Shown piece after piece: positions 11,001 through 18,900 of a stretch of 64,000 nucleotides of DNA. The notes below the pieces were generated by a model, which saw only the letters and a program-made list of their open reading frames with translations, was not told the DNA's origin and did no database searches. The position numbers and the translations under genes are program-made. Source of the stretch: JAEUQQ01 sp963697285 (GTDB lineage Bacteria > Acidobacteriota > Vicinamibacteria > Vicinamibacterales > JAFNAJ01); NCBI GenBank assembly GCA_963697285.1, contig CAVONI010000011.1, forward strand, positions 1,674,001-1,738,000, given 5' to 3'. Each line of letters starts with the position of its first letter. The stretch's first letter is position 1.

Positions 11001-13137
11001 GCACGATCGCCGCTCCCGGCGTGAGCGAGTAATGGTAAGGTGGCACGCCGCCAGTCGCCAGGAGTGAGAACTGGCGACTGCCGTACGTGTACGGCCCGAG
11101 ATTGGGCCCCAGCGAAAGGCTCAACGGCGGGGCTTCGCCGGGCGGGTAAATCGACAGAATGAAGTAGCGCGTCGTGCTCTGGTTGGCTTCGTCGACGACC
11201 TTCACCGTGAACCGGAACTGACCACCACCACGTGGCGTTCCTGACAGTACGCCGTTTGGAGCCAGCGTCAGCCCGGGCGGCAGGTAGTTGTAGGGCATCA
11301 GGCTCCACGTCAGGGCCCCGGTTCCTCCCGACGCCGCAAGGGTGATGCCGTACGCGGAGCCGATGTTACCGAACGGCAACGACGACGTCGAGATGCTCGG
11401 CGTGGGCGGTTGCGTGGCCAAAACCTTCAGCGTGAAGTACCGAACCGCCGCGTTCGCACTGTTGACGGCATCCGCTGCCGTCACGAAGAAGCCGAACGCG
11501 CCCGCGGTGGTCGGCGTGCCACCTAACCGTCCGTCTGCCGACAGGCTGAGCCCAGGAGGGAGCGCCCCGCTGCTGACCGACCATGCGTAGGACGGGACGC
11601 AGCACGCGGAGAGTTGCCGTGAGAACGACGACCCGACGACAGCTGTGCCGAGGTCCCGCGACGTATAGATGTAGATCGTCGACGAGGCGCCACCTGAAAT
11701 CGAGAAACCGTAGTCCCTCTCCAGCGTGTCGCCGTTCGCATCGGTGAATCGATACGACGGGTAGAAGTATCCGCTCTCCAGTGGAGTCCCGCTGATGACA
11801 AACGTCGCGGGATCGAAGGTGACGCCAATCGGCAGGTCGGTGTCGAGCGCCGTCACCGTGTAGGGTCCGCGCCCTCCGAGCACGTAGAGCTTCCCCGAGT
11901 AGGGCGTCCCAATGCCCCCGGATGGCAGACTGCTCGAATCGACCAGGGGCGACACGTGCAGCGGAAACACGGCGGATGTCGCTGTGAAGCCCTGGGCGTC
12001 GGTCGCTGTCACCTGGACGTTGAAGGTCCCGGCTTGTGTGGGTGTACCCCACATCTCCGCATCGTCCCACTCATTCCCGAGGGCTTCGCGGATGGACATG
12101 CCCGGCGGCAGTCCCACCGCGGTCCAGGTAAACGGCGCCATGCCGCCATACGACACGCTGATTCCCCGAGTGCACGATAAGCCAACCGGGCAGTCGGCGA
12201 AGTGGTAGAGGCCGATGGATGGCAGGGCGGGCGGCACCCCGATGGTATCGAGCGCCAGTACGGTCGAATACGACACACGGTTGCTGTCGGTCACGGTAAA
12301 CCAGGCCATCCGCTGGCCCGTTCCCGTTGGCGTCCCCGAGATGAGACCCGACGGGTCCAGCGTCAGGCCGAATGGAGATGTATCGCTACTCGTGAAGGTA
12401 TACGGCCCGGTTCCTCCCGTGGCCTCGAGCGTAACGCTGTAAGGCTCGTACTGCGTGGCATGGGGCAACTGACGTGGGGTGGTGATCTGAATGTCGTAGA
12501 CGCGCACGTAGACGTAATCAAAGACGGTGTCCACGCCGTCAGTGACCCGGAAGGGAACGTAGTAGGAGCCTGACGCGGTCGGCGTGCCAGAGAGAACGCC
12601 GTCGGTATTAAGCTCCAAACCCGCAGGCGGACCGGACGTGGGCGTCCACGTCAGCGGTCCAGCGTTGTCGATCGCCGTCAGCGTGTACCAGTACGGTACG
12701 CCGACAAACGCATCGGGCACTGAGTATTGGTCCTTCATCAGAAGCGTATTGATCTTGATGGTGCAGACGCGATCCGCCGTCTGGCCGCCGCTGGTCACTC
12801 GTAGCGTGAAGGTGTAGGTCCCCGGTGTTGTGGCCACGCCAATCAACCCGGCGTCGGGCGCCGGAGAGTACCAGGACGGAAAGTCCGTGCGAAGTGACAC
12901 GCCAGGCGGCAGGTCGCCGGCGATCACGCTCCAGGTGTAGCTGCCTGAACCGTTGCCGCCGCTGGCGTTCAACTGGATGTAGACGTCACCGAGGGTGTGC
13001 GTGCCGAGGTTCGGTCCTTGTAACTGCGACAGCGCCTGGGCCAGCGCGGCCGGCGCGACCGCCAGCGCGAACAGCAGAGGCAACGCAGCTATCCGGAGCA
13101 TCCTGACAATCGCCGTCCAGGGACGCGGATTACGCAT
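5047..13137 (-). CDS. Giant secreted protein of putative-Ig and BACON repeats
   Basis: 2,696 residues from ATG 13137, which has GAAGGA upstream and begins MRNPRPWTAIVRMLR with a clear signal peptide ending near ALAQA. An in-frame start at 13224 would only add a non-signal extension. By eye I count about 21 putative-Ig (He_PIG) repeats, each with a motif like PPGLxLSxDGxLSGTP followed by a conserved TDxxG segment. Seven C-terminal BACON-like modules follow, each opening with a Cys (CTYTVDP, CSFAISP, CSVGLSP, CSVTVNT, CSYGLQS, CLYILTA, CAYSLNR) and mostly closing with a G-x-T/QxG-type strand. It ends TVKQTPW with no membrane anchor. The likely role is an extracellular adhesin or polysaccharide-binding scaffold. 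No enzymatic domain is visible. It lies 77 bases downstream of the nidogen/dockerin gene in the same orientation. Confidence 0.92.
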   Translation of the reverse strand: MRNPRPWTAIVRMLRIAALPLLFALAVAPAALAQALSQLQGPNLGTHTLGDVYIQLNASGGNGSGSYTWSVIAGDLPPGVSLRTDFPSWYSPAPDAGLIGVATTPGTYTFTLRVTSGGQTADRVCTIKINTLLMKDQYSVPDAFVGVPYWYTLTAIDNAGPLTWTPTSGPPAGLELNTDGVLSGTPTASGSYYVPFRVTDGVDTVFDYVYVRVYDIQITTPRQLPHATQYEPYSVTLEATGGTGPYTFTSSDTSPFGLTLDPSGLISGTPTGTGQRMAWFTVTDSNRVSYSTVLALDTIGVPPALPSIGLYHFADCPVGLSCTRGISVSYGGMAPFTWTAVGLPPGMSIREALGNEWDDAEMWGTPTQAGTFNVQVTATDAQGFTATSAVFPLHVSPLVDSSSLPSGGIGTPYSGKLYVLGGRGPYTVTALDTDLPIGVTFDPATFVISGTPLESGYFYPSYRFTDANGDTLERDYGFSISGGASSTIYIYTSRDLGTAVVGSSFSRQLSACCVPSYAWSVSSGALPPGLSLSADGRLGGTPTTAGAFGFFVTAADAVNSANAAVRYFTLKVLATQPPTPSISTSSLPFGNIGSAYGITLAASGGTGALTWSLMPYNYLPPGLTLAPNGVLSGTPRGGGQFRFTVKVVDEANQSTTRYFILSIYPPGEAPPLSLSLGPNLGPYTYGSRQFSLLATGGVPPYHYSLTPGAAIVPGMRVQDGQPLPSGWPATAGAYLGVLDTPGAFPTSIRVTDSSGLTLDRRLTVTVTPLRVLSQSQPPNASVGVPYSFTLVPFGGSGNYSWTLTSSSSGMPPGIAVSTAGQVTGTPTAAGNYFPAVTLTDLTTSSSISFSFTIVVDPFDIATSGVLPRGIVGTPYTYALLAPGCAGTCAWSGFPPGGLTLSADGVISGTPTFATNTSFTVTAIGSNGSVSKIASLQVLNNIPQPLSISTSASLGFTTIGSTYSLRLGAAGGTPPYAWSLRGGSLPPGVTLEGAGEVLGRSFSPGFAYLAGVVMQSGEYAFTLAVTDGAGTTVTRAFTWTVTPLALGYSSLPVSGSGNPLVYDTPFAQPLLASGGTNNFVAWASTVPMPPGLELDPATGVVSGRPSNTGNFSIPIQVTDDAGQTTRQNISFNIASPTGTTLGFTSLGSGSTSLVLAPALGATSINVTPTGGTGPYTMTALTELPPGFVLASGDAVFMGYGPGSFALAGTPLASGTFSITLRADDSLGNIGVRTVALRVAPFQLFSATLADASLGVPYSRQLVAFDNTGSVTWSVSPTSTLPPGITVSATGEIGGMPTQVGTFTFGLTATDESGIAGNYSFTLLVSGISVADGSVLPSATEGVPYAHRLTGSGGSSTLVWSANGLPSGLTLSGDGVLGGTPTTSGGPFHVVVTVTDGVVPLTRRFALSVRSPNPAQLDVPITSTTLADVTVGQSISTVSLSASGGVPPYSWDLAPGSTLPPGIRLVSGSTLPPTSTPGSSMLAGVPSTTGPYTFDLIATDAAGAQVRRTYRLNVSAIGIVPGSPATAIVGSSYAQRLVAVGGSSPYTFTMTPVSSTQDMLPGGLALSADGLISGVPTSTGYYSFVINVRDTAGHAFARTYSLTVTNAFGLLVSSVPPWDTWVGSALTTTLTVTGGASSYNWSVVSGSLPPGLVLTQSAGNSTLSGWLATAGTFTYTLRAVDVANSDNFADRVFTHRVSPAQLVAPPVRILAVRDLPGGQVNTPYEFTLKAAGGTPPYTFTESPDAPLPPGLTLSGEGVLSGTPQAVGRFSVSPVIADSAGHTAVTPFALTLVVSPAGKPSPLVHAGSATLSDASVGVPYAFALDAVLRGGTAPFSWSVTAGATLPAGLAVLTGANGVTSYLGGVPSAPGNYPFSLHVTDSSGQTLTSVFTLKVSVLSLTPDALPPGRVGMPYSSPLVPAGGSSPYSLALAVTSDMPPGLSLSPAGVLSGTPTVAGSFLLALAISDGAGNTLMKTYPVTIDNAAGEAPALSLAPRPIAVYHTIGSAAPAPLPVAVASTSGSLPFNAMVAGIPGASLSAGGGTTSTTLMLNLDVASLAAGVYTGVLAVKAPDAANLSDVVPVTLTVTPAPPCTYTVDPATTSVPAEGAAGSFSVSAGPGCSWVTTGPPPSLVQITAGANGRGVGTVSYSVAPNRGPSARTLTIMSGGQPHTITQFGSQCSFAISPARLTAPAAGGLATITITPSARECGWTASGLGAAPASGTGGGTATVTIPPNLGVNAVTLTAVIAGKTLTVAQTGIGCSVGLSPYTASPPAGGGQGVVEITTPAGCNYETSSGASWISVTSGGSGAASGTLVYSVEPNSTTQPRSASLNIGGQTFLINQAPLPCSVTVNTAGLGSPFGPSGTTGTIGVTTNGANCTWTALSGDAWATVTPSSGTGNGTIGVTVGSNAGSTSARATALTVGGQTVQIQQAGTTCSYGLQSATGTVPAAGGNGSVGVITAGVCAWTATSNDPGWLTIVSSGTAGSTDVRFVAQPNASPTPRTGTLTVAGSVYTVTQAAGSCLYILTAPGTSTSVSRDGATGAFGFTTTAAGCSPNAVSYVSWISTALSFDGASGTVTYVVAPNPSGATRVGSIQVGEQSFTISQMAASCAYSLNRYGAAFSRFGGAANFLGSPSGLGCTPVTGTDQPSFIFLGPLAGPELNLFTQPYTVAPFDLIGGGGVRTGRITFGGQFFTVKQTPW

Positions 13138-13214
13138 GGTCAGCCATCCTTCGCAAGAACTGAAAAGGACCCAGATCAGACAACCGTCGGTCGTCGGGCC
13201 AATGAATGCCGTGT

Positions 13215-14141
13215 CTATGGACAACGCGTGCCGGCAGGCACGGCGCGCGAGACCGTTGCGAGATCGATGACATTGACCACGCGATCGCCGTTCACATCAG
13301 CTCGCGGATCGAAACCAGGCTGCCCGGCGCGCTTGCCGAACGACACCTTGACGATCGCCAGGTCGGCGCAACCGACGACACCATCGCCGTCGACGTCGCC
13401 AACGACCCTGGTCAGCGGCACAGTGAACTGCAGCGCCGACCCGTCGGCAATCACGGGAGCATCGAAACTCCACTGAATCTGTTGCTGATTCACCAGTGCG
13501 CCCGCGTTGCGGATGCCGACCGTTGCCTGTCCGCCGTTCCTCGCGGGATTGGCCTCGCCGAGAGCGACGGTCTTGTACTGGAACAGGAGCTGGTGACTGC
13601 CTTCCGACAGAACGACCTGGAACGTCACCGGATTCGGCGAGCCCTGTGGATAGGCGTTGTTCCACTGCACCACGAACCGGCGGCTGCCGGGCACACCCAG
13701 CGCCTGGTAGAAGACCGCCCCGGCGCCGGGCACGTGGAACGTCAGGTCGCTCCAGAATGGCATCGCGGCGGCCAGATCATTGGGCACGGGTGTGCTCGTG
13801 AGGTCGGTATTCGCGAAATCAGTGAAGGCGCTGCAGGCGCTGGCGGCGTCGACGAAATACAGCGCGCCATTGGCGCTGGCGCACACGATCGTGTAGGCGC
13901 GCCCATAGAAGCGGAACGGAAACGGAACCGTCAGCGCGACCATGCCATCGTCGACCCCCGCCAGCACGCTGGCGCCGCCGCTGGCGCCCGAGAGGTCGAC
14001 GAAGCTGTAGACGACGGCGTCCGTGCCAGAGTACCCGGCCGTGTCCGGTCCCTTCGTCGCTGCCGAAAGACCGGCGACCACGACGACCGAGACGATTGCG
14101 CACGCTGCACGACGAATGGCATTGAGCTTCGGACTGCGCAT
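13215..14141 (-). CDS. Secreted nidogen-like protein with dockerin module
   Basis: 308 residues from ATG 14141, with GAGAGG eight bases upstream. The signal peptide is MRSPKLNAIRRAACAIVSVVVVAGLSAA. The middle resembles extracellular NIDO-type domains: FPFRFYGRAYT, ANGALYFV, MPFWSDLTFHV, RRFVVQWNNA, VTFQVVLSEGSHQLLFQY. The C-terminus is a type I dockerin with two calcium-loop-like segments, GDVDGDGVVGCADLAIVKVSFGK and ADVNGDRVVNVIDLATVSR. Dockerins bind cohesins; a cohesin protein is encoded about 9 kb downstream on the same strand. It is probably co-transcribed with the giant Ig/BACON gene. Confidence 0.85.
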   Translation of the reverse strand: MRSPKLNAIRRAACAIVSVVVVAGLSAATKGPDTAGYSGTDAVVYSFVDLSGASGGASVLAGVDDGMVALTVPFPFRFYGRAYTIVCASANGALYFVDAASACSAFTDFANTDLTSTPVPNDLAAAMPFWSDLTFHVPGAGAVFYQALGVPGSRRFVVQWNNAYPQGSPNPVTFQVVLSEGSHQLLFQYKTVALGEANPARNGGQATVGIRNAGALVNQQQIQWSFDAPVIADGSALQFTVPLTRVVGDVDGDGVVGCADLAIVKVSFGKRAGQPGFDPRADVNGDRVVNVIDLATVSRAVPAGTRCP

Positions 14142-14222
14142 CTGTGTACCTCTCTGCTCTATCGTCTTGACGCTGTCCTCTCGGGCCGTTAAGCGCGGCG
14201 GCGTGGTTCGCACCGGGTCCCC

Positions 14223-15986
14223 TCAGGGCCTCAGCCGGACGTAATCCACGGCGATCGGAAGACTCCCCGTCCCCACTGTGCCGACGACCGTATTGGTCGC
14301 CGTGCTCAGTATGTGGACGGCGCTCGCGTTGTACGCCGTCACGTAGACCCAGGCGCCGTCGGGGCTGACGACGATGCCATTAGGACCGCCGCCCACCGGC
14401 GGCGAGGCAATGACGACGTTGGTTGCCGCGTCGATGACCGACACGGTGCCGTCGTTGAAGTTGGCCACATACACCCGGCGTCCGTCCGGACTCACGGCGA
14501 CCCCCTCCGGACCCAGCCCCACCGGGATGTTCGAGACGATGCCATTGGTCTTCGTATCGATGACCGACACTGTTCCGCCGAAGTAGTTAGCGACGTAAAG
14601 GCGCTTGCCGCCTGGCGACACCGCCACGTCGACGGGGTAGGTGTCGCTCCCAACGGGAATCGTTGCAACAACCGTGTTCGTGGCACTGTCGATCACGGCG
14701 ATCGACTCCGAGGAGCGGCACGCCACGTAGACGCGCCTGGCATCGGGCGAGATCGCCAGCCCAAGCGGGCTGCTACCACCCATCGCGATCGTCGCGACGG
14801 AGGCGTGGGTCACGGCGTCGAAGACCGACACCGAGTCTGACGCCACGACGTAGATCCTTGAGCCATCGGGGGTGACGGCCAGGTTCAACGGCCGCGTCAC
14901 TGGGAGTATGGCCACGACACCCGCGGTCGCCGTGCTGATGACGCTCACACTGTCGGATAAGTAGTGTGCGACGTAGGCGAACTGGCCATCTGGCGAGAAC
15001 GCGACGTCCTGGGCGACGTCCGCCAGGGTCAACGTTCCCACCAACAGTTGCGTGTCGGGATCGATGAACGAGATCGCGTCGGTGGTCCCCGCATTCGCCA
15101 CCCAGACCCGTCGTGACCCGGCCCCGGTAACGACGGTCGAGACTGTCGCAGCGTTGTCACCCGGGGCCGTCTCCCCGGAGGAGGAAACCACCTCAGCGAC
15201 GGAAATCAGCGTGACGCCGCCGACCTCAGGACGAACCCGAATCGCCAGGCTCGACGCCTGAGAGGGCCCGAGCGCACCGATCTCGCATGTCACGAGCGAG
15301 CCCGCGCGCACGCACGGGGCATCGGCCGAGAGGAACGTCACCCCCGAGGGCAGGGTCTGCGTCGCCGTGACACCGACCGCGGCCAGCGGTCCAGGGTTGA
15401 CGACACCGAGGGTGTACGTGAGGGTTGAACCGGCGGCAATTGGGTCTGCACTGGGGACCAGCGACAGGCGGAGATCGGTCGGCCCCGACGCCTGCACGGT
15501 GATCGTGAATGCCTGGGTCGCAGTGTTGCGTGGGTGCCCATGATCCTGGGCCATCACGCTGAACCCGAAGACACCGCCTACGGTCGGCGTGCCCGACACG
15601 ACGCCGCTGGTCGGTTCCAGGGTCAGACCCGTCGGCAGGGAGCCGGCGATGACCGACCACGTGAGACTGCCGACCCCACCCGTCGCATCGAGGCGGAAGC
15701 TGTACGGCGCGTCCTGGACCCCGAACGGAGGCGCGACGTTGAGGATCGCCAGCGGATTCGCGACGTGAATCACGAACTGACGCTCGACCGTTCGGGGCGG
15801 CACCGCCGTGTCGGTGAACGCGAGCGTGAACGTGAACGTTCCGGCGGCCGCGGGTGTACCCGAAATCACGCCGGTGGCCCCATCCAGCAGCAGGCCCGGA
15901 GGCAGCGCCCCCGCCACAAGCGCCCATGTGCCCGGCGCATTGGCCGTGACCCGCCCCGAGGTACTCACCGGCCAGGAGCAGCGCAT
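14223..15986 (-). CDS. C-terminal part of a frameshifted secreted protein: Ig, DUF11-like, YVTN propeller
   Basis: This frame carries the 3' half of the gene that begins at 19434. In order it encodes two putative-Ig repeats (PPGLLLDGATGVISGTP, PTGLTLEPTSGVVSGTP), a DUF11-like beta domain (YTLGVVNPGPLAAVGVTATQ) and a seven-bladed YVTN-type propeller with repeats such as SPDGRRVYVANFNDGTVSV. The nominal start MRCSW has no leader and lies in the wrong frame of the upstream part. Removing one base from the four-base run at 15954-15957 joins the two reading frames smoothly (LAGEYLG then RVTANAPGTWALVAG). It is best read as the end of one long gene of about 1,735 residues. Confidence 0.8.
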   Translation of the reverse strand: MRCSWPVSTSGRVTANAPGTWALVAGALPPGLLLDGATGVISGTPAAAGTFTFTLAFTDTAVPPRTVERQFVIHVANPLAILNVAPPFGVQDAPYSFRLDATGGVGSLTWSVIAGSLPTGLTLEPTSGVVSGTPTVGGVFGFSVMAQDHGHPRNTATQAFTITVQASGPTDLRLSLVPSADPIAAGSTLTYTLGVVNPGPLAAVGVTATQTLPSGVTFLSADAPCVRAGSLVTCEIGALGPSQASSLAIRVRPEVGGVTLISVAEVVSSSGETAPGDNAATVSTVVTGAGSRRVWVANAGTTDAISFIDPDTQLLVGTLTLADVAQDVAFSPDGQFAYVAHYLSDSVSVISTATAGVVAILPVTRPLNLAVTPDGSRIYVVASDSVSVFDAVTHASVATIAMGGSSPLGLAISPDARRVYVACRSSESIAVIDSATNTVVATIPVGSDTYPVDVAVSPGGKRLYVANYFGGTVSVIDTKTNGIVSNIPVGLGPEGVAVSPDGRRVYVANFNDGTVSVIDAATNVVIASPPVGGGPNGIVVSPDGAWVYVTAYNASAVHILSTATNTVVGTVGTGSLPIAVDYVRLRP

Positions 15987-18900
15987 CGTCGAGCCTTGGC
16001 GTCGTGATCGTGAGCGCCACTGCTCGGGGTTGCTCCGTAGCCCCGACTGCCGCGTCTTCTGAATTCACAGCATGCGCGACGATCGCGGGCGTCACGCTGG
16101 CCGCAGCGTCGAACTCGACTTCGTCATTACGGTCTGGGTCGAACACGCGAAGGGTGACGCTGGCCGTCTCGCCTGGCGCCAGCGCAACGGAGGCGTTCTC
16201 AATCCTCGGGTTCTCGATCCGCGGGTTCTCGATACGCGGATTCGCGGGGTCGTCGAACGCTGGCGTCGTGATGTTGACGACGACGACGTTGTGGAACTCG
16301 ACCTTCAGCGCGCAGCCGTCGGCACCCGGAGTCGCGTAGGTCTTGTGGATGATGAGCTGGGTCTTGAAGCCCGTCGGAAGCGGCTGATTCAGGAACAGCC
16401 TGACCGCATATGCAGCGGCGGTGTTCCCCCCATTCATCACCTCCCAGGTCGTTTCCGAGATCGAACCATTCACGAGATCGACGTTCTCGACCCGAGGGTT
16501 CTCAACCCGTGGGTTCTCGACGCGGGGGTTCTCGATCCGCGGGTTCTCGATCCGCGGGTTTTCGATCCGCGGGACGATGATCCCGGGGTTCGCGATTGAA
16601 AGGTTCTCGATGCGCGGGTTCGCCAGACGAGGGTTCTCGATGCGCGGGTTCTCGATCCGCGGACTCGCAACGGCCGTCGTGATCAACGGCGTGTAGACCT
16701 CCGCGGTCAGGATGTCGGCCACGACTCCTGAGTTCTCGATCCTGGGGTTCTCGATGCGCGGGGCTCTAGGGTCGGCGTTCAGGACGATCGAGCCGTGGAG
16801 ACCTGCGGGCAGCAGGTCGGGAGTGCCCGGCGCTGAGATCTCAGCCACGTCGATATCGATGCGGGCCCTCGGGTCGTTCGCGGTGACATACACCGTACGC
16901 GCGACGGTGGACAGCGGCGGGATGGACACGTCGATCGTGGTGGAGAGTTCGCCGTTGGCAGAGATCTGCTGGAACGATGCGTTTCCACCCTGCGGCTGGT
17001 TCCCAATCGTCAACCGGTAGCTGCGAACTTCACGAGTTGCATTCTCCACGAGCAGGGCGAACGCCCGCTCGAGGGTGGCAGCCAGGGGCTTCGAGTTGCC
17101 GAGGGCCGCGACGAACAGCCCCTGGTCGAAACGCGCGGTGTAGATGTCCTGGTTTCGCGTGCCGGTCAGACTCGGGACACACTCCGGGACGGTCTGCGCT
17201 GGGTCGAAGAGGCTCTGCGTGCGGCGCGCCGCGGACAGGGGCGGCGTGTAACCCGCGAGGTCACCGCCGGGCCCGGCGCGGACGTTCCGGTTGTCGGCCC
17301 AGACCGCGTGCCCGGCCGACGACGCCGTCGGTTCGATGTTGAACGACCACGTACCATCACGGTTCGCCAGGATCGTCGGCGATGCGGCCACGTCCAGGTA
17401 GTCGCCCACGAACGGTGCGGTGCCGAGACGGAAGATCGGCAGGTTGGGCGGGTTGAACTGGAGCTGCTCCAGCGGACCGGTGTCGGACAGCGCGCCGAGC
17501 GGATACTCCGATAGCCGCACCGACGTGAACACCGGCTCGACATCTGGGAGCGCCTGCGCAATCCGCGCGTCGAGAGTGTGTCTCAGGCCCAGCGATGTCG
17601 CACCGCTCAGGATCGGGTACTCGTCCACGTAGGGGCCGAACAGTTGCGAGACGTCTTCTCGAAGGTCGTAGTAGAGCAACGACAGCTTCCCCGAACCGAA
17701 CGCCAGCGCAGGCATGATCTGGTGGCCGGGAACAGTGCCCTCGTCTGCGACACGCGGCGGGGTCCAGCTCACCCCGTCGCTCGAGGTCGAGATGACCACG
17801 CGTGCGTCCCCCGTCGTCGGGTCTGACCGCCCCGAAGCGAACCCCCTGGCGGACCACGCGAGGTAGATCCGCTCGCCGTCGGCGGCAATGGTCGGAAACG
17901 CGCTCGTACGGAACGACGTCTCAGTCGTGCCCTGGTCGAAGGGACTGAACGACGAGACGGTTGTCGGGCGCGTGAACGTCAAGCCGAAATTTGTCGAGCG
18001 GGCGACCTGGATGACATCCGCTTGGCCGGCGGTCTGGAATTCCCGCCACGCCACGTAGACAGCCCCCGTCACGGGATCGATCGCCAGCGAGGCTCCCTGT
18101 GGGATCCGCCGGGTCGTCGGGAACCTCCGGCCGTAACTCCTGGAGACGAATGCCAGATCGTAGATGTCGACCTGGCAGTCGCCACTCGTATCAGCCCCGG
18201 GGTTGAAAGCCGCATCACCGCATCGCCGGCCGAAACTGCCCTTGACCAGGTTCAGATCGGCGTTGTCGACGACACCGTCGTCGGTTACGTCGGGATCGGC
18301 GACCGTGCTGATGTCACGCGGGCGGCTCCACGTCGCCCCGCAGTCGGAGGAGTAGCTGAAGAGGATTTGACCCTTCTGTGAAGCCCCGCGGCCAGAAAAG
18401 GCCGTGTAGGCGACATACACCCTTCCACCCGGAAAGGTCTGGCGGACCGGAGGCGCATCTTCCTGCGGCACATCGAGCACGCACTCCCGTGAGCCCGCAC
18501 GCGGCACGTCGACGGCCATCCACTGCTTGTCGAGGAAGCGAACGCCGGCGTCACGATCCACGAGCGTCGTGCGGACGTAGCCGACAGGATCTCCGTTTTC
18601 GCGGTTGTTCAAATCAACCAAAGTCGATACGAAGATGGCGCTCGAGGTTCCCGACTCGCCGCCGGCCTGGCTAACGCCTCCGTCGCCACCTTGCACGCTC
18701 GCTTTGGCGCGTTCTGGAGTTCCCTCGGCCATGCGCGTCGCTTGTGCGCCGCGAGGCGCCTGTCCCTGCCCCTGTCGGCGCCCTTTCTCGACCGCCCGAT
18801 GGTCGTTCTTGGCGGTTTCCCGTTCTCGTTGCCTGGCCCGCGTCGTCGCGCCTCCGGCCCGCCTGTCAGTAAGTGACGCCCCGGGACCCGCCGCAAGACC

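Noticed and set aside
16198..16761. CRISPR-like DNA repeat
   Set aside because: The units are 15 bases, contiguous, without spacers, and encode PRIEN in one frame of a long protein.
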